This document shows positions 6,462 to 13,039 of a DNA stretch of 20,970 nt, one piece after another; within the stretch, counting starts at the first letter, position 1, and each line of letters opens with the position of its first letter. Under the pieces are notes generated by a model that saw only the letters and a list, made by a program, of their open reading frames with translations, ran no database searches and had not been told where the DNA came from. Origin of the DNA: an uncultured Prevotellaceae bacterium (GTDB taxonomy: Bacteria > Bacteroidota > Bacteroidia > Bacteroidales > Muribaculaceae); NCBI GenBank assembly GCA_947254205.1, contig CAMYCE010000032.1:1-20970 (forward strand), given 5' to 3'. The position numbers and the translations under genes were made by a program.

Positions 6462-6986
6462 ATGAGCAATAATATAGCCCGCATTTATTTGGCTGGCGGT
6501 TGTTTTTGGGGCACCGAGCATTTTTTCAAGCAGGTGAGGGGAGTGGTGAGCACAAGAGTGGGCTATGCCAATGGCGACACTCTCAACCCCACCTATGAGC
6601 AAGTGTGCTCCCACACCACTGGCTTTGCCGAGACGGTAGAGGTGTGCTACGCCCCTGCAGTTGTGTCGCTCTCGCTGTTGTTGCAACTCTATTTCAAGAC
6701 TATCGACCCCACCTCGCTCAATAAGCAGGGTGGCGACGAGGGCACGCAATATCGCACGGGTATCTACTACACCAGCGCTGCCGATGAGCCAATCATTCAG
6801 GCCGAAATGAAAAAATTGTCACTCCTCTACAACCATGTGGTGGTGGAGGTGCAACCTCTCCAAAATTTCTATGAGGCCGAGGATTATCATCAAGACTATC
6901 TCGACAAAAATCCCACAGGATATTGCCACCTGCCTCTTGAACTGTTTAAAATGGCAAGAGAGGCTAATGCCCAAGTAGAGAAATAA
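6462..6986 (+). CDS. msrA: peptide-methionine (S)-S-oxide reductase MsrA
   Basis: MsrA reduces the S-epimer of methionine sulfoxide in oxidised proteins (and free) back to methionine, recycled by thioredoxin. The 174-residue protein starts with the signature GGCFWGTEH, with catalytic Cys14, and continues with the family stretches VGYANG (residues 37-42), NPTYEQVCSHTTGFAE and the C-terminal YHQDYLDKNPTGYC. The last may supply the resolving cysteine. Length is that of a stand-alone MsrA without the MsrB domain. There is no signal peptide, so it is cytoplasmic. It lies 8 nt after the small helical protein gene and 4 nt before dinB, so the three are almost certainly co-transcribed. Confidence 0.96.
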   Translation: MSNNIARIYLAGGCFWGTEHFFKQVRGVVSTRVGYANGDTLNPTYEQVCSHTTGFAETVEVCYAPAVVSLSLLLQLYFKTIDPTSLNKQGGDEGTQYRTGIYYTSAADEPIIQAEMKKLSLLYNHVVVEVQPLQNFYEAEDYHQDYLDKNPTGYCHLPLELFKMAREANAQVEK

Positions 6987-6990
6987 AACA

Positions 6991-8088
6991 GTGGCCGAGG
7001 AGCGCAAAATCGTGCACATCGACATGGACGCTTTTTATGCGTCGGTGGAGCAACTCGATAATCCCCAGTTGCGTGGAAAGCCCATTGCCATTGGTCACGA
7101 CCTGCCTCGCAGTGTGGTGTGCACGGCAAGCTATGAGGCAAGGCCCTATGGAGTGCGCTCGGCTCAACCCATGGCCATGGCCAAGCGGTTGTGCCCTCAC
7201 TTGGTGATTGTGCCTCCTCGTTTTGCACGCTACAAGGAGGTTTCGGCACAGGTTCACGAAATTTTTAGTTCCTATACCAGTCTCATCGAGCCCATTTCGC
7301 TCGATGAGGCTTTTCTTGATGTCACCCGCAACAAGCATGGCTTGGCATTGGGCATGGAGGTGGCTTCGGCCATCAGACGCGACATTTGGAGGCAGTTGCA
7401 TCTCACGGCATCGGCAGGAGTGAGCTACAACAAGTTGCTTGCCAAAATTGCCAGCGACTACCGCAAGCCCAATGGCATGACTGTGGTGCACCCCGGCAAG
7501 GCTCTCGATTTTCTCGCCTCGTTGCCTGTTGAAAGGTTATGGGGAGTGGGACCTAAAACCAAAAATCACATGCACGACATGCAAGTCTACACTTGTGGCG
7601 ACTTGCGCAAGTTGCCCTTGTCGTTGCTCAGGCTTGAATTTGGCAAAATGGGCAAAGTTTATCACGATTATGCCCGTGGCATCGATGAGCGACCGGTGGT
7701 CACCAGCTGGGTGCGCAAATCGGTGAGTTGTGAAGAAACGTTTTTAACCGATTTAAACCAACGCACTGTCGCCATTATCAATCTTTATCATGTGGTGGGT
7801 GAGTTGGTGCAGCGCATTGCTCGCCACAATTTTGCCGGACGCACGCTCACGCTCAAGGTCAAATTCTCCGATTTCACGCAAGTCACACGCAGCATCACCC
7901 AAAGCAAGGTGTTGCACGACAAGGCCGAAATTTTGCCCTTGGCCAAGGAATTGTTGAGCAGGGTAGAGATTGAAGGACACCCCATCAGGCTACTGGGCTT
8001 GAGTGTGTCGCGAGGAGAGGTTGATAGTGAGACCGACGACTCTCTTCCACATTGGCACGAGGGTGTGCTTCCCTTTAAGCCCTATTAA
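6991..8088 (+). CDS. dinB: DNA polymerase IV (Y-family translesion polymerase)
   Basis: DinB copies past damaged template bases with low fidelity. The 365-residue protein shows the Y-family palm motifs HIDMDAFYASVE (Asp11 and Asp13 region, with Tyr16 at the steric-gate position) and SLDEAFLDVT (Asp105/Glu106), which bind the catalytic metals. It also has the finger stretch TASYEARPYGVRSAQPM and the thumb helix-hairpin-helix around VERLWGVGPKT. The little-finger domain follows. The start is GTG, 4 nt after the msrA stop, and agrees with the usual N-terminus. There is no C-terminal clamp-binding motif I can point to with certainty. The stop codon lies within a copy of the TTAA/GGTCATTAGG repeat, so the last residues may have been fixed by that insertion. 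Confidence 0.95.
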   Translation: MAEERKIVHIDMDAFYASVEQLDNPQLRGKPIAIGHDLPRSVVCTASYEARPYGVRSAQPMAMAKRLCPHLVIVPPRFARYKEVSAQVHEIFSSYTSLIEPISLDEAFLDVTRNKHGLALGMEVASAIRRDIWRQLHLTASAGVSYNKLLAKIASDYRKPNGMTVVHPGKALDFLASLPVERLWGVGPKTKNHMHDMQVYTCGDLRKLPLSLLRLEFGKMGKVYHDYARGIDERPVVTSWVRKSVSCEETFLTDLNQRTVAIINLYHVVGELVQRIARHNFAGRTLTLKVKFSDFTQVTRSITQSKVLHDKAEILPLAKELLSRVEIEGHPIRLLGLSVSRGEVDSETDDSLPHWHEGVLPFKPY

Positions 8089-8117
8089 CCCCCCAATTGG
8101 TCATTAGGTTGCAATAA
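8085..8117. repeat. solitary end of the TTAA inverted-repeat family
   Basis: TTAACCCCCCAATTGGTCATTAGG begins at 8085 and runs to 8108. It is followed by TTGCAATAAG, which matches the reverse complement of the right end of the 20431-20551 element (GGTCATTAGGTCGCAATAAG) at nearly every base. No matching opposite end is visible nearby. It overlaps the TAA stop of dinB (8086-8088). Confidence 0.65.
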
Positions 8118-8148
8118 GGCAGGGTTGAAATTTTCATGATAGAATTTC

Positions 8149-8176
8149 TTGTTGTGAGGCAAATGCCGTAACTTTG
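8149..8176 (+). promoter_or_regulatory. promoter of the plus-strand glycosyltransferase
   Basis: The -7 box TAACTTTG (8169-8176) follows TTGTTG (8149-8154) at 14-17 bp, a little short of the usual spacing. Transcription would start near 8183, about 30 nt before the ATG at 8212. Confidence 0.5.
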
Positions 8177-8211
8177 AAAAGTCTAAATCAAATCAATTAA
8201 GCGACTAAACG

Positions 8212-9021
8212 ATGACCCTGCAACTGCTCATTTGCACTTTCAATGATGGAATTCACGATATTCCACACTTGTTGCTACCTCCCCTTGAGGATGTGAGCTA
8301 TCTTGTGTCGTGGCAGCAATCGAGCGATTATAGCCCATGTGAGTTGCCCCATTCATTGTTACGCCCCGATGTGCAGGTTGAGCCTTTGGCAGGTTTAGGC
8401 TTGAGTCGCAATCGCAACAATTGCTTGAAGTATGCCTCGGGCGATATTTGCCTCATTTGCGACGATGATTGTCGCTACACGCCACAGGGCTTGGCTCATG
8501 TGGTAGAGGTGTTTGAAACCGATTCTACGCTCGACTTAGCTACTTTCAAGGCCAAAAACGATTTTGAGCCTCGTTTTTATCCCGACTTCAGTTTTGACTT
8601 GTGCAAGAAGGTGAAAAATTACTCGCCCATTTCGTTTGAAATAGCTTTTAGGCGCACTTCGATTGTGGGGAAGTTGCAATTTAATGAGCATTTTGGATTG
8701 GGAGCCGACCTCTTTGGAGCTGGCGAAGAAAACCTTTTTGTCGATGATGCTATGCGATTGGGGTTGCAGTGCCATTATTTTCCTCAAGTGATTGTTGAGC
8801 ACCCGGGGCCCACTACTTGCACTTCTCGCATTGCTTCCCCTGCCGTTTTGAGGGCCAATGGTGCACTCATCTATAGGCTTTATCGCCCCACCATGCTACT
8901 GCGTGCTCCGCTCTTGGCTTGGCGGTTGAACCGGCAATTTAGAGTGCCACTGTTCTTTGGATTGAAGCACATTGCCGTGGGCATCTACAAGATGTTTAGG
9001 CTCTCATGCAACAGCCATTAA
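8212..9021 (+). CDS. GT-A (family 2-like) glycosyltransferase
   Basis: This 269-residue cytoplasmic protein has the outline of a GT2-type glycosyltransferase. It has an N-terminal Rossmann-like strand (LQLLICTFNDG) and the segment GLGLSRNRNNCLKYASGDIC leading to CDDDCRY, whose Asp84-Asp86 is the metal/nucleotide-sugar DXD. A GAGEENLFVDDAMRLG segment near residues 165-180 carries the likely catalytic acids. A C-terminal basic, hydrophobic tail (about 215-265) may lie on the membrane. It would transfer a sugar from a nucleotide donor to a surface glycan; donor and acceptor cannot be told. It faces the minus-strand GT2 gene at 9034 with a 12-bp gap, so the two glycosyltransferases are convergent and not in one operon. 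Confidence 0.85.
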   Translation: MTLQLLICTFNDGIHDIPHLLLPPLEDVSYLVSWQQSSDYSPCELPHSLLRPDVQVEPLAGLGLSRNRNNCLKYASGDICLICDDDCRYTPQGLAHVVEVFETDSTLDLATFKAKNDFEPRFYPDFSFDLCKKVKNYSPISFEIAFRRTSIVGKLQFNEHFGLGADLFGAGEENLFVDDAMRLGLQCHYFPQVIVEHPGPTTCTSRIASPAVLRANGALIYRLYRPTMLLRAPLLAWRLNRQFRVPLFFGLKHIAVGIYKMFRLSCNSH

Positions 9022-9033
9022 ACGTGCTTTTTT

Positions 9034-9975
9034 TTATCTAATCATGAGGCGGGCTATGCGCGACATGCCTCGTCGGCCTTTCTTTGCCCAGTGATAGAAC
9101 AGGGGCATGAAAAGCTTAGCCAGCCGGTTGTGATTCAACCTTTGCAGGGCATTGTGGTATAGCTCCTTCCCCAAAGTCTCATTTCCTTCACGGGCATAGT
9201 GGGCTGCCAGCATGATGCGCCTAAAGTCGAGCAAGTCGAGATAGCGACTCTTGTTGTCGATGTGGCTGTTTTGCACATTTTGGGTCATCAGGTCAATCAC
9301 ATGTTCCCATTCGCCATGTCGTGAGCTAAACTCGGTGCCCGTGATAGAGTCGGCTCCACTGTCATAGATTGTCATGAGCGTTTCATCAATAAAGGCCACT
9401 CGTGGCTGTTGCAGCATCAAGCGCATCGACACTTCCCAATCGTCCCACCCCCTGATAGTCTTGTTCCACCCTCCTGTTGCTTCAAATGCACTTCGCCTCA
9501 CGATATAGTGAGCTGTCGAGAAAATGCAGTGCAAAATGTGATTGGCAATCAGGTCGTTTTCAAAATAGGGTCTGTTGCGCCGAGTGCCGTCGAGAGCAAC
9601 TATCTCGCCACGAGTGAGCACCATGTCAATGTTTTCTTGATTTTGCTCAATGGTGTGGGCATATTTTTGGGCGAGGGTGGGGTGCATCTCGTCGTCGCTG
9701 TCAAAAAACATCACCCACCGGGCAGTTGCAAGAGAAAAACCCTTGTTGCGTGCCGCTGCAGCAGTGTGATGAGTTTCTTGAGCCACAATCACTTCAAAAT
9801 CGGGGTTGTTGTGCTTTGCTTTGAAATCCTGCAAAACGCTGAGAGTGTCGTCGTTGCTGCAATTGTCCACCAGCACCACTTGCAGGGGGCGATGAGTTTG
9901 CGCTACCACCGATTTGAGGGTGCGTTGCACGATGTGCGCGCGGTTATACACGGGTATGACTATAGAGATGAGCAT
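9034..9975 (-). CDS. GT2 family glycosyltransferase
   Basis: This 313-residue inverting glycosyltransferase has a classical GT2 core. It reads SIVIPVYNRAHIVQRTLKSV at the N-terminus, VVLVDNCSNDDT for the donor-binding acidic pair, AAARNKGFSLATARWV, and the DXD motif FFDSDDE (Asp92-Ser-Asp94). GGWNKTIRGWDDWEVSMRL near residues 167-185 supplies the catalytic ED-like acid region. The last 40 residues are basic (KLFMPLFYHWAKKGRRGMSR) and fit peripheral membrane attachment. It is the last gene of a minus-strand operon behind the ECF S component and DUF1893 genes, 7 nt from the latter. That location says nothing obvious about its sugar; surface polysaccharide or lipid glycosylation is likely. Confidence 0.92.
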   Translation of the reverse strand: MLISIVIPVYNRAHIVQRTLKSVVAQTHRPLQVVLVDNCSNDDTLSVLQDFKAKHNNPDFEVIVAQETHHTAAAARNKGFSLATARWVMFFDSDDEMHPTLAQKYAHTIEQNQENIDMVLTRGEIVALDGTRRNRPYFENDLIANHILHCIFSTAHYIVRRSAFEATGGWNKTIRGWDDWEVSMRLMLQQPRVAFIDETLMTIYDSGADSITGTEFSSRHGEWEHVIDLMTQNVQNSHIDNKSRYLDLLDFRRIMLAAHYAREGNETLGKELYHNALQRLNHNRLAKLFMPLFYHWAKKGRRGMSRIARLMIR

Positions 9976-9982
9976 GAGGCTT

Positions 9983-10411
9983 TTATTGTTGATTTTGAGT
10001 GGCTTTCATGTGGGCGAAGTGCTCATTGAGCAATTGCACCACCTGTGTTGCAGTGTGGGCCGGTGCCACAATGTTTTCGAGAGGGCAACGGTTGTCGCCT
10101 TGGGGCATAATGATATTGTCGACCAGCTTGTGATAGCTGTATTTGATGTTGTTGTTGTCAAGAATGGGCAAAGCTTTGCGACTCATCACGTTGGCATATA
10201 TTTCCTTCACTCCGCCATAGGCCGCCATGCCAGCAGCCGCCTTGCCTATCACCTTGTCGGCTATTGTGGCACCGTGCAAGAATTGTGGCTCGTGGTTGAG
10301 TAAGTCTTCAAGGTCGCGCACACCTTTCTTGTTGAACGTTTTCACCACACCATGGTTGCTCACCACCAGCGAGCAACCCTCTCGGTGCAATATGTCGATG
10401 AGCCACTGCAA
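9983..10411 (-). CDS. DUF1893 protein (cytidine-deaminase-like fold, TM1506 type)
   Basis: This protein of about 142 residues has the DUF1893 pattern: CSLVVSNHGVVKTFNKKGVRDLEDLL, then ADKVIGKAAAGMAAYGGVKEIYANVMS, then YSYHKLVDNI and CPLENIV near the end. The Thermotoga TM1506 structure placed this family in the cytidine-deaminase-like superfamily; its reaction is unknown. The conserved K(A)AA and Cys-Pro-x-Glu resemble deaminase active-site elements, although the full HAE/PCxxC zinc set is not visible. No ATG is available: the frame opens at the stop of the upstream ECF gene (10421-10423), and the only fitting start is TTG at 10411, nine bases on, in the same frame. The start is thus coupled to the upstream gene. 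Confidence 0.82.
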   Translation of the reverse strand: MQWLIDILHREGCSLVVSNHGVVKTFNKKGVRDLEDLLNHEPQFLHGATIADKVIGKAAAGMAAYGGVKEIYANVMSRKALPILDNNNIKYSYHKLVDNIIMPQGDNRCPLENIVAPAHTATQVVQLLNEHFAHMKATQNQQ

Positions 10412-10420
10412 GGCGCAATT

Positions 10421-10936
10421 TTATTTAGTGATAATATAGCGCAACACGACATAGCCACCAATCACCTGAATGAGCATGCCAGGAACGCCCAGCCTGAAAT
10501 CTTGAATGCTGGCCATGAAACTGCCCTTGAGCAACCATTCAAAGCCACAACCTGCCACTTGATAGAATAGCACAACTGCCACAAGGGCAAGTAGCGACAC
10601 CTTTTTGAAACGATGAGCCACCATGGCAGCAGCTCCGGCAAGCAAAACCGACTTGATGAGAATGGCGGGCAATGCGGCAGTTGGAGGCATGCCAAAGAAA
10701 AAAGAGTTGACGATAGGTGATAGCACAGCGGTGAGCAATCCCACCTTGAGCCCACATTTATAGGCACCTATGAGAGTGAAGAAATAAATGGGCAGGAAGA
10801 TGAGTCCTCCTTGGTGCAACGCCACATGGCACAGTTGCGGAAAAACAATGTTGCCCGCAATAAACAATGCTGTGGCAAGATAGGTGCGAGTGTCTCGCAA
10901 CGAGAGAGAGTATAACTTAACTTGAGTAGCTTGCAT
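10421..10936 (-). CDS. ECF transporter S component (substrate-binding membrane subunit)
   Basis: This 171-residue integral membrane protein has about five or six hydrophobic helices, including TYLATALFIAGNIVFPQL, GLIFLPIYFFTLIGAY, GLLTAVLSPIVNSFFF, ALPAILIKSVLLAGAAAMVA and LLALVAVVLFYQVAG, ending in IQVIGGYVVLRYI. The length, fold and LIGAYKCGLKVGLLTA stretch are those of ECF-type S components, which capture a vitamin or other micronutrient and deliver it through the shared EcfA/EcfT module encoded elsewhere. The substrate is unknown. The partner gene encodes a deaminase-like DUF1893 protein, so a base or nucleoside-like compound is an attractive but unproven guess. The start codon ATG is only 15 bp from an inverted-repeat element at 10952-11142 that would form most of its 5' untranslated region. 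Confidence 0.88.
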   Translation of the reverse strand: MQATQVKLYSLSLRDTRTYLATALFIAGNIVFPQLCHVALHQGGLIFLPIYFFTLIGAYKCGLKVGLLTAVLSPIVNSFFFGMPPTAALPAILIKSVLLAGAAAMVAHRFKKVSLLALVAVVLFYQVAGCGFEWLLKGSFMASIQDFRLGVPGMLIQVIGGYVVLRYIITK

Positions 10937-10951
10937 TATTGTTGAATTTGC

Positions 10952-11142
10952 TTAAACCCAAATCGGTCATTAGGCCGCATGAAGATAATATTTTGGGATT
11001 TTCTTCATCTTTGCCATTTATTTTGGTTCTTTTTGACTGTTTTTTCGGTTGTTTAGCCCGCTAAACGCCCTCAAAATCAATCAAAAACTCCTCAAAATAA
11101 ATTGTCAAATACCAAGAAACCTAATGACCGATTTGGGTTAAA
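10952..11142. repeat. TTAA-flanked inverted-repeat element (copy 2) in the ECF gene leader
   Basis: The left arm starts TTAAACCCAAATCGGTCATT (10952-10971, ending TAGG by 10974). The right arm 11120-11142 is CCTAATGACCGATTTGGGTT followed by AAA. The arms are almost perfect inverted copies over 22 bp. The subterminal sequence at the left (CCGCATGAAGATAATAT) resembles that of the right end at 20529 and the lone end at 8085. The sequence at the right, read outward-in (TTTCTTGGTATTTGACAATT), resembles the left end at 20431. Two distinct ends suggest a true element, not a random palindrome. The interior is about 145 bp with no gene. Confidence 0.75.
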
Positions 11143-11165
11143 AGTGAACTTGGATAGCAAATTTA

Positions 11166-11173
11166 CAAAATTA
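11166..11173 (-). promoter_or_regulatory. possible -7 box for the minus-strand ECF operon
   Basis: On the minus strand this reads TAATTTTG, matching TAnnTTTG. It would give a transcript starting near 11160 that runs through the whole inverted-repeat element 10952-11142 before reaching the ECF gene. No clear -33 box at the right distance was seen. Confidence 0.3.
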
Positions 11174-11209
11174 TTGTGTAACAACTTAAGTTTTTTGTCA
11201 ATAAAAATA

Positions 11210-11247
11210 GTGCTGTGTTGGGGCATTTTTTTTCCCATCCACAGCAC
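11210..11247 (-). terminator. terminator of the DUF4836 lipoprotein gene
   Basis: GTGCTGTG (11210-11217) and CACAGCAC (11240-11247) form a perfect 8-bp stem, 33 bp after the gene end. On the minus strand it is followed by TATTTTTATT; on the plus strand also by a T-rich run, so it may act both ways. Confidence 0.8.
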
Positions 11248-11280
11248 CATCTTTTTATTTGACTGTTTATTTTATACCCA

Positions 11281-12765
11281 TTAAAAATTTAAACGTTGAT
11301 TCATCAGGTTTCCATAACATAGTATGCTCATTTTTTTGCCAGCTTGATCGGTGGCGTAGAAATGCATTGAGCCAGTTTTTAGATCGTTGCTTGTGGCATC
11401 GAAGTGTAGCGATTGCCCATTGATGTTGTAGTTGCCCCACATGGCACTTTTGGCTCCTTTAAAAAGTTTTTGCACCTCTTGATTTGAGCTTAGGGGTTGC
11501 GCTTGTGCTATGTCGATGTTGTCACAATATTTAAGAATCACTGTTTTAGACTTGCTACTGAGTGAAACTATGTTGCTTCCGAAGTTCCAAATGGTTTCTT
11601 GGTCGTTGGTTGTGAAAGGCGTGCCTGTTATCGTTTGAGCAATTTGTGTGATTGCTTTTTTGAGATAGTCGACATTGGTCGATTCAATACCCACTACAAC
11701 CTCAAAATTGTCGCCTTTATTGTCTTTGATAAAGCCTACCGAGATGGCTCCCTTGATTGACTTCAAAAATTCCATGAGGTCAACATCGCCCATCACGCCA
11801 CTTTCTTCTATTTGTTTGACAATACCTTCCATTTGCTGAAATTTAGCCAAATTTTCTCCATTCATGTGGTAGACCATGAGCATGTTGGCATTGGCAGGTT
11901 GCACGTCAAGAAATGAGTTTGAGGGCTCCACATCGCTCAGCGAGTTGAGCATCTTCATGTAGTCGGAGTCTTCATTGGCAATCACTTCGCCTTCAATGGT
12001 CACCATTCTGTCTTTTAAGTCAATGCTATAACACATGGCATCGACCTCTTGGGTATATTGCATCAAGGGGATTTGAGCATAGAAACCTGCATTCAAGCTT
12101 CCCATGAGAGTGGTGAGCCTTTTCACGTTGAGATAGAGATTGATGTCATGATCGCTCGATAGTTGCTCTTTGGCTTTGTCAACTTCGGCAATGCTCTTGT
12201 AGTCGTGTTGATAGAGTTTTTTTGCATAGTCGACAAGTTTTTTTTCATCGATGCTACCATTCATGGGCATATAGGCGATCATGATGCCATCGTGAATGGC
12301 AATACCTGTCTGCGGGTTGGCAATGGCAACTTGCATGCCCTCTTTTTCAGTGAAAGCAATGGGGTGTTGATTTTTCTTTCCCAACTCGCTCAAGCCTTGT
12401 TGGCACTCTTTGTCATCTTTGATGGGCACAAGCATTGTGATAGCTGATGTGGCATCGTCGAGATTGGCCATTAAGTAGATGTTGCTTTTTAGGTCGATGT
12501 TCAATTTTGTCAGCGATTGGAAATTTTCGTTAACTTTTTTGCTTGTTTCGGGTGTTAGTATCGACTCTACTTCTTTGGGCAGTTGAATATTGCCATTATT
12601 CATGCCCAATTCAAGGTGCCGGGCAATAGTCGAAGGATTCATTTCGACTATTGCAATGGCATCATGCGGAATCATTTTTAGCATGAGTGAGTTGTTGTTG
12701 CTGCATGATGCGATGAGCAACAACAGTGTGCTCAAGGTTAATAGTTTTAGGAATGTTTTTTTCAT
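11281..12765 (-). CDS. DUF4836-like surface or periplasmic lipoprotein
   Basis: This 494-residue lipoprotein has an N-terminal LLLLIASCSNN lipobox with Cys21 as the lipidation site. The following polar NNN segment may act as an export signal in Bacteroidetes but is not the classic SDDD sequence. The mature part starts MIPHDAIAIVEMNPSTI, typical of Bacteroidales DUF4836 proteins, in which a VP.dA..vv.vn stretch begins the mature domain. It continues as an alternating alpha/beta protein with no catalytic motif. Function is unknown; homologues are abundant envelope lipoproteins. It is divergent from gpmI, with a promoter at 12812 and a terminator at 11210, so it is transcribed alone. Family assignment from memory. 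Confidence 0.78.
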   Translation of the reverse strand: MKKTFLKLLTLSTLLLLIASCSNNNSLMLKMIPHDAIAIVEMNPSTIARHLELGMNNGNIQLPKEVESILTPETSKKVNENFQSLTKLNIDLKSNIYLMANLDDATSAITMLVPIKDDKECQQGLSELGKKNQHPIAFTEKEGMQVAIANPQTGIAIHDGIMIAYMPMNGSIDEKKLVDYAKKLYQHDYKSIAEVDKAKEQLSSDHDINLYLNVKRLTTLMGSLNAGFYAQIPLMQYTQEVDAMCYSIDLKDRMVTIEGEVIANEDSDYMKMLNSLSDVEPSNSFLDVQPANANMLMVYHMNGENLAKFQQMEGIVKQIEESGVMGDVDLMEFLKSIKGAISVGFIKDNKGDNFEVVVGIESTNVDYLKKAITQIAQTITGTPFTTNDQETIWNFGSNIVSLSSKSKTVILKYCDNIDIAQAQPLSSNQEVQKLFKGAKSAMWGNYNINGQSLHFDATSNDLKTGSMHFYATDQAGKKMSILCYGNLMNQRLNF

Positions 12766-12811
12766 AACTGATGGGGTTTAAAATTGATGTTAGGTAATTT
12801 GTCTATCGTTG

Positions 12812-12819
12812 CAAATATA
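12812..12819 (-). promoter_or_regulatory. -7 box for the DUF4836 lipoprotein gene
   Basis: On the minus strand this reads TATATTTG. It lies 46 bp upstream of the ATG at 12765, a typical leader length. The -33 element is A/T-rich sequence without a clean TTTG. Confidence 0.55.
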
Positions 12820-12935
12820 GGAATTAACAATTAAAAAAAATGTTTTGAAGCGGGTGAAAAATCCATTTTTAGTGCAAAAAAACTTTTAATTTATTTATTT
12901 AGCTATTATAAGGAGGAATTTTCCTGATTTTTTTA

Positions 12936-12943
12936 TAACTTTG
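12936..12943 (+). promoter_or_regulatory. -7 box for gpmI
   Basis: TAACTTTG fits the Bacteroidetes consensus. It lies 96 bp before the gpmI ATG, giving an untranslated leader of about 90 nt with no obvious structured element. Confidence 0.6.
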
Positions 12944-13039
12944 CAACCTTTTAAAATGTGACCTATTATTGAATTGTTGCAAAATAAAAGGATAAAGAAC
13001 ATAGAAAACTTACTCAGATAAAAATATCATAGTTTCATT

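Noticed and set aside
9409..10029. 206-codon plus-strand frame across the GT2 and DUF1893 genes
   Set aside because: It lies antisense to two well-supported genes and has no family features or promoter.
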